DNA from: DATKWS01 sp035529435
GTDB lineage: Bacteria; Krumholzibacteriota; Krumholzibacteriia; Krumholzibacteriales; Krumholzibacteriaceae
Assembly (NCBI GenBank): GCA_035529435.1
Contig: DATKWS010000007.1
Span: 1-18,042 of the forward strand
Direction of reading: 5' to 3'
DNA: 18,042 bases
The translations under genes and the position numbers were made by a program. Below the pieces are notes generated by a model. The model saw only the letters and a list, made by a program, of their open reading frames with translations. It did not search any database and was not told the DNA's origin. Positions 7,370 through 15,791 of the stretch are shown here, one piece after another. Each line of letters begins with the position of its first letter. The first letter of the stretch is position 1.

Positions 7370-7666
7370 ATGCAGACCTACGTGCTCCTGACGAAGCTGG
7401 CACCCGATCTCGCACGGCAGATGAAGGACCGCGCGAGACTGGGAAGAGCCTGGCTCGATCAAGTCAAAAAGAAATGTCCCGAGGTGAACTTTATCACTCA
7501 TTACGCACTGCTCGGAGCCTACGATTTTCTCGATATCTACGAGGCCCCGAACGAGGAGGTCGCCGCGAAGGTTTCGATGATAAGCCTCTCGAACGGCGCA
7601 TTTCAGGCGGAGAGCCTGATAGCGATTCCGTACAAGCGCTTCGTCGAACTGACCGGGGAGATCTGA
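7370..7666 (+). CDS. GYD-domain small protein
   Basis: The 98-residue protein matches the GYD family (Pfam GYD): the start MQTYVLLTKLAPD, the central LLGAYDFLDIYEAPNEE, which is the GxYD signature strand, and the C-terminal LIAIPYKRFVEL. Members are small cytoplasmic ferredoxin-like-fold proteins, probably oligomeric, with no agreed biochemical role. The ATG at 7370 follows a G-rich stretch (GGGGGG, about 7 bases upstream) that can serve as a ribosome site. A gap of 115 bases separates it from the RHH gene, and 22 bases separate its stop from the next lipoprotein, so it may lead a small operon with it. Confidence 0.85.
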   Translation: MQTYVLLTKLAPDLARQMKDRARLGRAWLDQVKKKCPEVNFITHYALLGAYDFLDIYEAPNEEVAAKVSMISLSNGAFQAESLIAIPYKRFVELTGEI

Positions 7667-7688
7667 AAAGCTTTCAGGGAGGATGGTA

Positions 7689-8093
7689 ATGCGCGGAGCT
7701 ATCACGTGTGTCATAGCGGTTATTGTATCTGCCGGACTGCTTGGATGCGGCCATCCATCAGGCAAGCTGGTGGGTTCATGGGAGATGGTAATTCCGTCGG
7801 GTACTTCCACGGAACGTTTCGCCGGGGACCCGCCGGTAAAGATACTGACGGAAACGCATTTCGCCTTCGGCTGCATGGGGCCGGACGGGATCATGTATGC
7901 GGGAGGAGGTCGATATACCCTCGACGGCGATACGTACACCGAGACCATCGCCTACCATTTCAATCCGAAACTCGCCGGCAGAACACTCTCTTTCACGTGC
8001 AGGCTCGATGGAGATCGGTGGCACCATTCCGGCATATTCGAGATCGATGGCGAGCGTTTCAACATCGAGGAGATCTGGCGGCGGATCAGATGA
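7689..8093 (+). CDS. Lipocalin-like lipoprotein
   Basis: The ATG at 7689 lies 6 bases after AGGGAGG (7676-7682). The in-frame ATG at 7683 touches the ribosome site and is less likely. The protein has about 134 residues. A hydrophobic N-terminus ends in the lipobox LLGC, with lipidation expected at the Cys near residue 20. The mature part is all-beta: KLVGSWEMV, TETHFAFG, GGGRYTLDGDTYTETI, FTCRLDGDRWHHSG, and the closing FNIEEIWRRIR. This matches a family of small lipocalin-like proteins (DUF4488-like) that start with a GTW/GSW motif and end with an IEEIW-type strand. The barrel might bind a small hydrophobic ligand in the periplasm; the ligand is unknown. It lies 51 bases before another lipoprotein on the same strand. 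Confidence 0.8.
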   Translation: MRGAITCVIAVIVSAGLLGCGHPSGKLVGSWEMVIPSGTSTERFAGDPPVKILTETHFAFGCMGPDGIMYAGGGRYTLDGDTYTETIAYHFNPKLAGRTLSFTCRLDGDRWHHSGIFEIDGERFNIEEIWRRIR

Positions 8094-8144
8094 AGATTGC
8101 GTCGCTTATCACGAGGTTCCAGGCACCACCGAGGGGGAAGAACG

Positions 8145-8993
8145 ATGCGATATACACTCATACTTGTTATGGTCCTGCTGATTTCCTGTTCGCAGGCGCA
8201 GCAGATTGTCCTGCAAGAACACTGGGCCACCGAACGGGTCATGAAAACACCGGAATCCATCCTGTACGATACTGAACGGGATGTTCTGTACGTTTCCAAT
8301 ATCAATGGAAGCCCCATGGGCAAGGATCAAAACGGTTTCATATCGAAGCTCTCGACCGGCGGGGAGATTCTCGAGCTCGAATGGGTGACGGGGCTGAACG
8401 CCCCAAAGGGTGCCGGGATAGCGGGTGGAACGCTGTATGTAACCGATATCGACGAACTCGTCGCGATCGATATAGATGCGGGTACCATCATCAGGCGGTA
8501 TCCGGCGCCCGGAGCTGTGTTTCTCAACGATGTGGCGGTCGATGGATCGGGCAACGTGTATATCTCCGATTCCTCGAAGGAGAACAGCGTGATCTACCGG
8601 TTCGACGGAAACCATGTTGCCGCCTGGCTGCACGGCGATGAGATCTCGATGCCGAACGGCCTCAGCATCGACGGCGATCACCTCCTGGTGGGCAACTCGG
8701 GGGACGGCTCGATAAAACGGGTCGATCTCGATACCAAAGCGATCGCACGGGTTGCCACCGTCGGTTCCGGTATCGACGGTTTGCGCCGGTACGGGGAACA
8801 CGGATTCGTTGTTTCCGACTGGAAGGGTAGAATAACACTCGTGCGCAAGAGTGGAGACAACGACGTTCTCATCGATACCACCGATGCCAAGATCAATGCG
8901 GCCGATCTGGAAATCGTCTCCGCGCGGCGGTTGCTCGTCGTTCCGACATTCTACGACGACCGCGTCGTTGCATATACCATCGGGACGCCGTGA
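8145..8993 (+). CDS. SMP-30/gluconolactonase-like beta-propeller lipoprotein
   Basis: The ATG at 8145 follows GAGGGGG and starts a short lipoprotein signal, MRYTLILVMVLLISC, with lipobox LISC. The next in-frame start upstream (8097) would add a charged stretch before the signal and is rejected. The protein has about 282 residues. The mature region repeats NHL/SMP-30 blade strands such as ILYDTERDVLYVSNI, LNDVAVDGSGNVYISD, MPNGLSIDGDHLLVGNS and GEHGFVVSDWKGRI, giving about six blades. Related enzymes hydrolyse sugar lactones with a metal in the central channel, but the key ligands cannot be assigned safely here, so it may be a binding protein. It ends 23 bases before the convergent sensor gene, with no clear terminator between them. 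Confidence 0.8.
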   Translation: MRYTLILVMVLLISCSQAQQIVLQEHWATERVMKTPESILYDTERDVLYVSNINGSPMGKDQNGFISKLSTGGEILELEWVTGLNAPKGAGIAGGTLYVTDIDELVAIDIDAGTIIRRYPAPGAVFLNDVAVDGSGNVYISDSSKENSVIYRFDGNHVAAWLHGDEISMPNGLSIDGDHLLVGNSGDGSIKRVDLDTKAIARVATVGSGIDGLRRYGEHGFVVSDWKGRITLVRKSGDNDVLIDTTDAKINAADLEIVSARRLLVVPTFYDDRVVAYTIGTP

Positions 8994-9016
8994 TCGTACG
9001 CGCACCGGAGGCCGCA

Positions 9017-12000
9017 TCACGAATTCGCTTTAACGACGATCAACGTAATGTCGTCGTGCTGCTTTGAACCGGCGGCGAAGCGCTGTACGTCCGTGATGAT
9101 CCTCTCCTTGATCGCACCGGCGGAGAGGGACGCGGTGTCCATCCCGTTCAGAATATCGACGAGTGATTCGCAACCGTAGAAATTCTTGCTGCCGTTCCGT
9201 GCTTCCGTTATGCCGTCGGTGAAGAGTACGATGACATCCCCGGTGTTGAGGCCGACGGTACGCTCCTCGTATGTATTTTCCCTCATGATACCCAGCGGAA
9301 ATCCTGCACCGGCGGCCTCCAGCCGTGTGACGGCCCCGTTTGATTTGAGAAGCGGATCGTTCATTCCCGCCACGGAGAACGTGAAATCTCTCGATTCTGT
9401 ATCGATGGCGGCGAAGCAGAGGGCCGTGAACATCGTTTCGTGAGTTTTTCGAAAGATCGAGCGGTTGAGTCTCGTCATGATCTCGCAGGGCATGCTCGTC
9501 TCGTCGGCCTTGGAATATATCATGCCACTCGAGAGGACCGCGATCATCGCCGCGTCCATCGCCTTGCCCGAGACATCGCCGATCGCGATCCCGAATTTGG
9601 TCTTGTCGTCATCGAGCCACATGTAGTCGTAGAAATCACCGCCGACGTGATGGGCGGGGATGCAGATGCCCGAGATGTCGAATCGCTCGAGCTGCGGGTC
9701 CGATTGCGGCATTATAGACATCTGGGCTTCGTGGGCGGCCTGCAACTCGACCGCAAAGCGCACATTGCGCAGTCTCCTCCGGTACAGCACGGTAAAAGCC
9801 GCAACGGCCGCGGCAAGAACGAGGATTCTGAACCACCAGGACTTCCAGAAGGGAGGACTGATGACGATCCGGACCGAGGCACCCTCCTCGTTCCAGACAC
9901 CATCGTTGTTCGATCCCTTGACCCGGAACGTGTACGTTCCCGGCGGGAGTGTCGTATAGTTGGCGAAGCGTTTGCTCGCGTCGGTGTACATCCAACTCTC
10001 GTCGAGCCCTTCCATCATGTACGCGTACTGGTTCTTGTCGGGGGCGGTATAGTCGAGGGCTGCAAACTCGAACGAGAAGACATAGTCGCGGTGCGAGAGT
10101 GCCAGCTCGTCTATGTCCGCTATCGGCTTGGGCAGCGTGACCTCACGGTTCAGTTTGCGGAACGATGTTATGACGATGGGGGGGATGTGCGGATTATCCC
10201 TGATCTGTTCCGGATAGAAGGCGGTTATGCCGTTGATCCCACCGAAGAACATCTCGCCCGTTTCGCTCATGAAGTATGCACCGCCGTTGAATTCGTTGCT
10301 CTGGAGCCCGTCCTGCACCGTGTAGCTCTTGAAGGTCTCCGTTTTCGGATCGAAGCGCGAGATGCCGCCGTTCGTGCTGATCCAGAGATTGCCGTTGCCG
10401 TCCTCGAGGATTCCGTACACCACTTCGTTCGGGAGTCCCTCCGCATTACCGTACCGCCTGAATCGCCCGCTCTCGCGGTCGAACCTGTTGAGTCCGCCAC
10501 CGCCCGTGCCGATCCAGAACGTACCGTCACGATCCTCGTGTATTACCAGGATACAGTCGCTGCTCAGACTCTCCGGATCGTTCGTATCGGCCCGGTAACT
10601 GACGAACCGTTTGTTTTCGCGGTCGAACCTGTTGAGTCCGCCGGCGAACGTACCGATCCAGAGACCATGCAGCCGGTCTTCGTATATCTTGTAAACGAAA
10701 TCATTACTGATGCTTGCCGGATCGTCAGGATCATGCCGGTACCGCGTGAACCGCCCGCGTTCGCGATCGAGAATATTGATGCCGCCGGTCCGCGTTCCCA
10801 CCCAGAGCACGCCGCTCCGGTCTTCGAGAATCGAATACACCCTGTTGCCGCCGATGCTGTACGGATCGTCCGGATCATGCCGGTAACAGTGGAACAGTTC
10901 GCGCGCGGTGTCGAACCGGCAAAGCCCCCCGTAATCCGTGCCCAGCCAGAGGATACCCGGCTGGGAGGGTGCTTCATAGATGGTCCGCACATGGTCGCTC
11001 GTCAGACCGCTCGGATCATCCGGGCTGCTCCGGTAATGGGTGCAAAGACCGGTCGTGCGATCGAGCCTGTTCAGGCCGCCGCTGCGAGTACCGATCAAGA
11101 GTATGCCGTTCATGTCCTCGTAAATCGACCAGACTTGGTTATCGTTGAGGCTGTTCGGATTTCCCGTGTCGACCCTGATATGCTGGAATTTTCCCTTGTC
11201 ACGGTCGAGCTTGCTCACGCCGCCCACTTCGGTGCCGAACCAGAGAACACCGAGTCTGTCCTCGTATATAGAGAAGACATTGTTGCCGCTCAGGCTGACG
11301 GGATCATTCGGATCGTTCCGAAACGAGAAAAACGTTTCATCCCCCGGTACGAACAGATTCAATCCTCCCACGTCGGTTCCGATCCACACGATGCCCGTTC
11401 GATCGGTATATATTGACCATATCCGGTCGTCACTCAGACTGCCCGGGTCATCCGGATCGTGCCTGTAGTGATAGAACAGCCCGTTCTGGCGGTCGTACCG
11501 GTTGAGCCCGCCGCCGTCGGTTCCGATCCACAATGTACCGGCGGCATCCTCGCATATCGCCCTGACGAAATCGGCGCTGAGACTTGTCGAATCGCGGGGA
11601 TCGCTTCGGTAGCGGGTACACCGTCCAGTGTACCGGTCGAACCGGTTGAGACCCCCGTTACGCGTACCGATCCAGAGATTGCCCGATCGGTCCTCATACA
11701 CGACGAGCACTGCATCGTCGCTCAAACTGCCCGGGTCGTCCGGGTCAAAAAGGTACTGCGTGAAAATACCGGAGGTCGGATCATACCGGTTGAGCCCGCC
11801 GCCGTCGGTTCCGATCCAGAAAATTCCCGATCTGTCTTCGATTACGGACCATACGTAGTTATTGCTGATGCTCGTCTCGTCGCCGGGTCTATGCATAAAA
11901 CGAGTGTAACTGCCGCTGTCCCGATCGAGTTTGTTGAGTCCTCCGCCGTTCGTACCGATCCAGAGGTCTCCCCTGCGATCCTCGCAGATGCATCTGATGA

Positions 12001-12313
12001 AATTGCTGCTGATGCTATGAGGATCGCCGGGAACGGGCTTGTAGGCCTTGAAGGAATAACCGTCGTACTTGTTGAGGCCGTCCTCCGTGCCCATCCACAT
12101 GAATCCCCTGCTGTCCTGGAGAATGCACCGGACCGAACTTTGTGACAGTCCCTGATCGAGCGAAATCTGTTCGAATTTCACCTGGTACGGCGGCACACCC
12201 GCTGATGCAGGGTACGCGCCCGCGATGAACAGGAGAACGCCCCGTGCCAGGCACAACTTGAGGATACGGAAATTCCGTGGGGATGATCGCCCGCGGCTCG
12301 GGTGGACACACAT
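9017..12313 (-). CDS. Membrane sensor: 14 Reg_prop blades, Y_Y_Y domain and SpoIIE/PP2C phosphatase (copy 1)
   Basis: ATG at 12313 (weak GGGG site 9 bases upstream) gives about 1098 residues, close to the paralogue's 1094, and puts the signal segment (about 16-38, ending PASAG) at the N-terminus. The frame runs upstream to 12472 without a ribosome site or signal character. Residues about 61-700 hold 13 repeats of about 48 residues, each centred on LWIGTxxGGLNRFD, plus a last blade (MFFGGINGITAF). That suggests two seven-bladed periplasmic propellers. A Y_Y_Y domain (about 761-823; LPPGTYTFRVKG) and a membrane helix (about 826-845) follow. The cytoplasmic phosphatase (853-1098) has all the metal motifs: GGDFYDY, GDVSGKAMDAAM, DGITEARN and QHDDIT. 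Such phosphatases usually act on anti-sigma antagonists; no partner is encoded nearby. Bacteroides hybrid sensors share the front half but end in histidine kinases. Confidence 0.9.
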   Translation of the reverse strand: MCVHPSRGRSSPRNFRILKLCLARGVLLFIAGAYPASAGVPPYQVKFEQISLDQGLSQSSVRCILQDSRGFMWMGTEDGLNKYDGYSFKAYKPVPGDPHSISSNFIRCICEDRRGDLWIGTNGGGLNKLDRDSGSYTRFMHRPGDETSISNNYVWSVIEDRSGIFWIGTDGGGLNRYDPTSGIFTQYLFDPDDPGSLSDDAVLVVYEDRSGNLWIGTRNGGLNRFDRYTGRCTRYRSDPRDSTSLSADFVRAICEDAAGTLWIGTDGGGLNRYDRQNGLFYHYRHDPDDPGSLSDDRIWSIYTDRTGIVWIGTDVGGLNLFVPGDETFFSFRNDPNDPVSLSGNNVFSIYEDRLGVLWFGTEVGGVSKLDRDKGKFQHIRVDTGNPNSLNDNQVWSIYEDMNGILLIGTRSGGLNRLDRTTGLCTHYRSSPDDPSGLTSDHVRTIYEAPSQPGILWLGTDYGGLCRFDTARELFHCYRHDPDDPYSIGGNRVYSILEDRSGVLWVGTRTGGINILDRERGRFTRYRHDPDDPASISNDFVYKIYEDRLHGLWIGTFAGGLNRFDRENKRFVSYRADTNDPESLSSDCILVIHEDRDGTFWIGTGGGGLNRFDRESGRFRRYGNAEGLPNEVVYGILEDGNGNLWISTNGGISRFDPKTETFKSYTVQDGLQSNEFNGGAYFMSETGEMFFGGINGITAFYPEQIRDNPHIPPIVITSFRKLNREVTLPKPIADIDELALSHRDYVFSFEFAALDYTAPDKNQYAYMMEGLDESWMYTDASKRFANYTTLPPGTYTFRVKGSNNDGVWNEEGASVRIVISPPFWKSWWFRILVLAAAVAAFTVLYRRRLRNVRFAVELQAAHEAQMSIMPQSDPQLERFDISGICIPAHHVGGDFYDYMWLDDDKTKFGIAIGDVSGKAMDAAMIAVLSSGMIYSKADETSMPCEIMTRLNRSIFRKTHETMFTALCFAAIDTESRDFTFSVAGMNDPLLKSNGAVTRLEAAGAGFPLGIMRENTYEERTVGLNTGDVIVLFTDGITEARNGSKNFYGCESLVDILNGMDTASLSAGAIKERIITDVQRFAAGSKQHDDITLIVVKANS
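10205..12133 (-). repeat. Reg_prop blade repeats, copy 1 (about 144 bp period)
   Basis: Thirteen in-frame units of about 48 codons plus a degenerate fourteenth. Each reads roughly DDxVxxIYEDRSGxLWIGT, then GGLNRFD, then a tail ending in DPDDPxSLS. The DNA repeat follows from the protein repeat. The unit starting near residue 9 has a two-residue insertion (EAPSQPGILW). Confidence 0.85.
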
Positions 12314-12506
12314 GACGTAAAACCCCGTGCAATGCGGCTGAGATTCACTCGAAACGTGGATGCGCCTGCATGCGCATGCCGTACCGCTCTCCGTATCTGT
12401 CAATACGCAGGAGGGGCCATAGAGGTTTCTCTGTTTCGAACGCAAGACGGCGTCGGGGGCGATCCGGACCATCGGGTTTGCCGCTGAACCGTCTCTCCTG
12501 CACCCA

Positions 12507-15500
12507 TCATATCGATTTGATGACGACCACCGTTATATCATCGTTCTGCGGTGTATTACTGGAGAATGTCATCACATCATCTATGATCTGTTCCTTTATC
12601 TCATGGGCGGTGAGTTTGACGGAATCGATATTTTCGAGGAGCCTGATGAGCCTATCCGGGTCATAGAACTCTTTGTTCTTGTTCCGTGAGTCGGGGATGC
12701 CGTCCGAGAAGATGACGAGAACGTCTTCTTTGTTGAGGTGCACACGGGTTTCCTCGTAGAGCGTATTTTCGATCGCACCGAGAGGCAACCGCGCCCCCAC
12801 GCTTTCCAGCGATCTGACGGAACCGTTCGATTTCAGGAGCGGACTGTTGAATCCCGCGTTGGTGAAGGCCATCTCTTTTGTTTCCGTGTCGAGCGAAGTC
12901 AGGTAGAGGGTGGTGAACATGAAATCGTTGGTCTTCGAGTAGATTGGGTTGTTGAGCTGGGTCATGATATCGGATGTCGAGCCGTCCTCGGCCGCGCGCA
13001 GGTAGATCATGCCACTGGACATAACCGCGATCATGGCCGCCGACATGGCCTTTCCCGAGACATCGCCGACGGCCACGCCGAATTTGGAATGGTTGGATTT
13101 CAACCAGAAGTACTCGTAGAAATCGCCGCCCACCTCGTTTGCCGGGATACAGATACCGGAGATATCGAATCCGGGGACATCGGGATCCTCACCGGGCATG
13201 ATAGACATCTGCGCCGTGTGCGCCGCCCTGAGCTCCGCAGCCATGCGGACGTTGCGCAGGCGACGCTGGTAGAGAAAGATGCCCAGGCCGAACACGATAA
13301 GTATCGCCAGCGCCTGAAACCAGATGGTACGCCAGATCGGCGGCGTGATGACCAGTTCGATCGCGGTACCCTTGTCGTTCCATATGCCGTCGTTGTTCGT
13401 CCCTTTGACCCTGAAGAGATACCTGCCCGGTGCAAGCGTCGTGTACGTGGCGAAACGCTTGCCCGCGTCGGTGTAGATCCACTCCTCGTCGAGTTTCTCC
13501 ATCTTGTACGCGTACGCGTTCTTCTGGGGGGCGGTGAAATCGAGTGAGGCGAACTCGAACGAGAACACGTAATCCTTATGAGAAAGAGTCAACTTCTGCA
13601 TCTCGGAGATCGAGCTATCGAGCTTGACCTTCTTGTTGAGTTTCAGAAACGATGTGATGACGACGGGCGGCACGAAGGGATTGTCCTTGATCTCTTCGGT
13701 AAAGAAAGCGTTGAAACCGCGAATACCGCCGAAGAACATCTCGCCGCTTCTGCTCTTGAAGAAGGCGTTCCCGTTGAACTCGTTGCTCTGCAATCCGTCT
13801 TCCTCGGTATAGTGCTTGAAACGTCCCGTTTCCGGGTTGAATTTGGAGAGACCGTTATTCGTGCTGATCCAGAAGTTTCCCTGATTATCGGCGAGGAGTC
13901 CGTAGATCGAATTGCTCGGAAGCCCGTCTTTCTCGGTGTAATGCTTGAACGTTTCCTTCCCGGGGTCGAATCTCGTGAGCCCGCCGCCCCAGGTCCCCAG
14001 CCAGAGTATGCCCGCTTTATCCTCGTGGATGGAAAAGACGAAATCGTTGCTCAGGCTGTTCTGATTGTCCGGGTCGTGCTGGAAATGCATAAACGTACCC
14101 GCATCACGGTCGAATTTCTCCAGTCCGCCGCCCTGTGTGCCGATCCAGAAATTTCCCTTTCTGTCTTCGTGCATGACACGCACGTAATCGTTGCAGAGAC
14201 TCGTTAAATCATCCGGATCGTTTTGGTAGCACATGAACGTCTCCGAGGCACGATCGAAGCGGTTGAGGCCGCCTCCGTTGGTGCCGATCCAGAGCACGCC
14301 GCGTCGATCCTCGTATATGTACCTGAGCTCGTCATGACTGATACTCGCCGGATCGTTCGGATCGTGCATGAAGCGTTCGAACAGGCCCGTATTACGGTCG
14401 AACCGGTTGAGCCCCCCGCCGTTCGTCCCGATCCAGAAGACGCCGGACCGGTCGACATATACCAATCTCACGATATCACTGCCGACGCTCGACGGATCGT
14501 CGGGATCGTGCCGGTAATGCGTGTACCGGCCCGTTCTCCGGTCGAAGCGGTTGAGGCCGCCGCCGTGCGTTCCGATCCAGAGAATGCCGTCCTCGTCCTC
14601 GTAGATAGACCACACGATCTCGGCGCTGAGACTGTTCGGATTGTCCGGGTTGGGACAGTAGGTGGTGAATTTCTTGCGGTTACGGTCGAACTTGTTCGCG
14701 CCGCCGCCGTAGGTTCCCAACCAGATCACACCGGAACGGTCCTCGTATATATCGTAGATTTCATCATAACTCAGCGTCGCCGGGTCGTTGGGATCGTTTC
14801 GGTACACGTAGAACCGGCCGGTCTTCCTATCGAGAATATTCAATCCACCGCCGTTGGTTCCGATCCAGAACGATCCGCTCAGATCCTCGTAGATGGCATA
14901 CACCTGGTCATGGCTGATGCTGTAAGGATTCGACGGATCATGCGTGAAGTGGGTGAATGTCTCGGTGTCCCGTTCGAAACGATTCAGCCCCCCGCCGACC
15001 GTTCCCGCCCAGAGGACATCCGTCTTGTCAACGTACACGGTGCGCACCGCGTTCGCACTGAGACTGGAGGGATCCCGCGGGTCGTTCAGAAACGCATGAA
15101 ATTGACCGTTGTTTCGATCGAATCGGTTCAATCCTCCGTCGTCCATCGCGATCCATAACATGCCGGATCGATCCTCGGTGATATCACGGACGATCGATCC
15201 GCCGATGCTGTGCGGATCCTGCGGGTCGTGGCCATATCTCGTGAAGTCGTCGGATTCACGATTATACCGGTTCAGTCCGTTGTTGGTCCCGATCCAGAGG
15301 ACGCCGTCGGAAGCCACATACAATGTATTGATGCAATCATGGCTGATGCTGCGCGGATCATCGCGACGGAGGCGGTATACCTTGAATCGGCCCGTGAATG
15401 GATTGTAACTGTTGAGCCCGCCATTGAACGTTCCGACCCAGATGAGTCCTTTCCTATCCTCGCAGAGCGCCTGAAGATGATTGTGGCTGAGGCTCGTGGG

Positions 15501-15791
15501 ATCGTCCGGATCGTGCCGCATGATCGTGAATTCGTACCCGTCGTATTTGTTCAGTCCATCCTCCGTGCCGAACCACATGAATCCTCTTCGATCCTGCACG
15601 ATGCACTCGACGATGCTCTGCGAGAGACCGTCCTCGATCGATACCTCATCGAATTCAATATCGACCCTCTGGGTGTCGAGCGCCGCTGTAGCGCAATACG
15701 AGCCCGGCGTTGCCAGGGCAGCGAGCGCGGTAATGCCCGCCACGATCAAGAGGTATACTGAGAGGATCCAGACTCGGTGGGTTCTACGCAT
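12507..15791 (-). CDS. Membrane sensor: 14 Reg_prop blades, Y_Y_Y domain and SpoIIE/PP2C phosphatase (copy 2)
   Basis: The ATG at 15791 has a strong ribosome site, AAAGGGAG, 8 bases upstream. The protein has 1094 residues: a signal segment (about 7-35), 13 Reg_prop repeats plus a final blade (about 61-700), a Y_Y_Y domain (LAPGRYLFRVKG), a membrane helix (about 822-840), then a PP2C domain (about 849-1094). Metal motifs are GGDFYEY, GDVSGKAMSAAM, DGIPDSRN and QNDDIT. Compared with copy 1, the second acidic residue of the first motif is Glu and DGITE reads DGIPD. The main metal Asp residues remain, so activity is likely. It lies upstream of copy 1 on the same strand, 193 bases away, and the two clearly arose by tandem duplication. 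The propellers differ enough to sense different ligands. It is divergent from the exported hydrolase. Confidence 0.9.
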   Translation of the reverse strand: MRRTHRVWILSVYLLIVAGITALAALATPGSYCATAALDTQRVDIEFDEVSIEDGLSQSIVECIVQDRRGFMWFGTEDGLNKYDGYEFTIMRHDPDDPTSLSHNHLQALCEDRKGLIWVGTFNGGLNSYNPFTGRFKVYRLRRDDPRSISHDCINTLYVASDGVLWIGTNNGLNRYNRESDDFTRYGHDPQDPHSIGGSIVRDITEDRSGMLWIAMDDGGLNRFDRNNGQFHAFLNDPRDPSSLSANAVRTVYVDKTDVLWAGTVGGGLNRFERDTETFTHFTHDPSNPYSISHDQVYAIYEDLSGSFWIGTNGGGLNILDRKTGRFYVYRNDPNDPATLSYDEIYDIYEDRSGVIWLGTYGGGANKFDRNRKKFTTYCPNPDNPNSLSAEIVWSIYEDEDGILWIGTHGGGLNRFDRRTGRYTHYRHDPDDPSSVGSDIVRLVYVDRSGVFWIGTNGGGLNRFDRNTGLFERFMHDPNDPASISHDELRYIYEDRRGVLWIGTNGGGLNRFDRASETFMCYQNDPDDLTSLCNDYVRVMHEDRKGNFWIGTQGGGLEKFDRDAGTFMHFQHDPDNQNSLSNDFVFSIHEDKAGILWLGTWGGGLTRFDPGKETFKHYTEKDGLPSNSIYGLLADNQGNFWISTNNGLSKFNPETGRFKHYTEEDGLQSNEFNGNAFFKSRSGEMFFGGIRGFNAFFTEEIKDNPFVPPVVITSFLKLNKKVKLDSSISEMQKLTLSHKDYVFSFEFASLDFTAPQKNAYAYKMEKLDEEWIYTDAGKRFATYTTLAPGRYLFRVKGTNNDGIWNDKGTAIELVITPPIWRTIWFQALAILIVFGLGIFLYQRRLRNVRMAAELRAAHTAQMSIMPGEDPDVPGFDISGICIPANEVGGDFYEYFWLKSNHSKFGVAVGDVSGKAMSAAMIAVMSSGMIYLRAAEDGSTSDIMTQLNNPIYSKTNDFMFTTLYLTSLDTETKEMAFTNAGFNSPLLKSNGSVRSLESVGARLPLGAIENTLYEETRVHLNKEDVLVIFSDGIPDSRNKNKEFYDPDRLIRLLENIDSVKLTAHEIKEQIIDDVMTFSSNTPQNDDITVVVIKSI
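13690..15611 (-). repeat. Reg_prop blade repeats, copy 2 (about 144 bp period)
   Basis: Thirteen units plus a final degenerate blade, in the same register as copy 1. The third unit is one residue short in the GT..GL core (GTNNGLNRYN), and the fourth has IAMDDGG in place of IGTxxGG. The blade count has been kept at 14 since duplication, which supports two closed seven-bladed rings. Confidence 0.85.

Noticed and set aside
6616..7666. A toxin-antitoxin pair made of the RHH protein and the GYD protein
   Set aside because: The genes are 115 bases apart, the GYD family has no known toxin activity, and the RHH protein is larger than usual antitoxins.
9440..11416. A 658-codon open frame on the + strand opposite sensor copy 1
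   Set aside because: It lies antisense to repetitive, GC-rich coding sequence with clear protein motifs; the absence of stops follows from the repeated blade codons. Its translation shows no fold, only an echo of the repeats.
12398..12403. TTGACA on the - strand as a -35 box for sensor copy 1
   Set aside because: A perfect -35, but no acceptable -10 box at 16-18 bases; only a GC-rich TACGGC-like sequence follows.
12314..12472. N-terminal extension of sensor copy 1 to an ATG at 12472
   Set aside because: No ribosome site at 12472. The extension is polar, would bury the signal segment, and makes the protein longer than its paralogue.
14223..15158. A 311-codon open frame on the + strand opposite sensor copy 2
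   Set aside because: Same cause: a periodic antisense shadow of the Reg_prop repeats.
10205..15611. A CRISPR-like or satellite repeat array
   Set aside because: The 144-bp period stays in frame, and each unit encodes a recognisable Reg_prop blade; there are no conserved short repeats with unique spacers.
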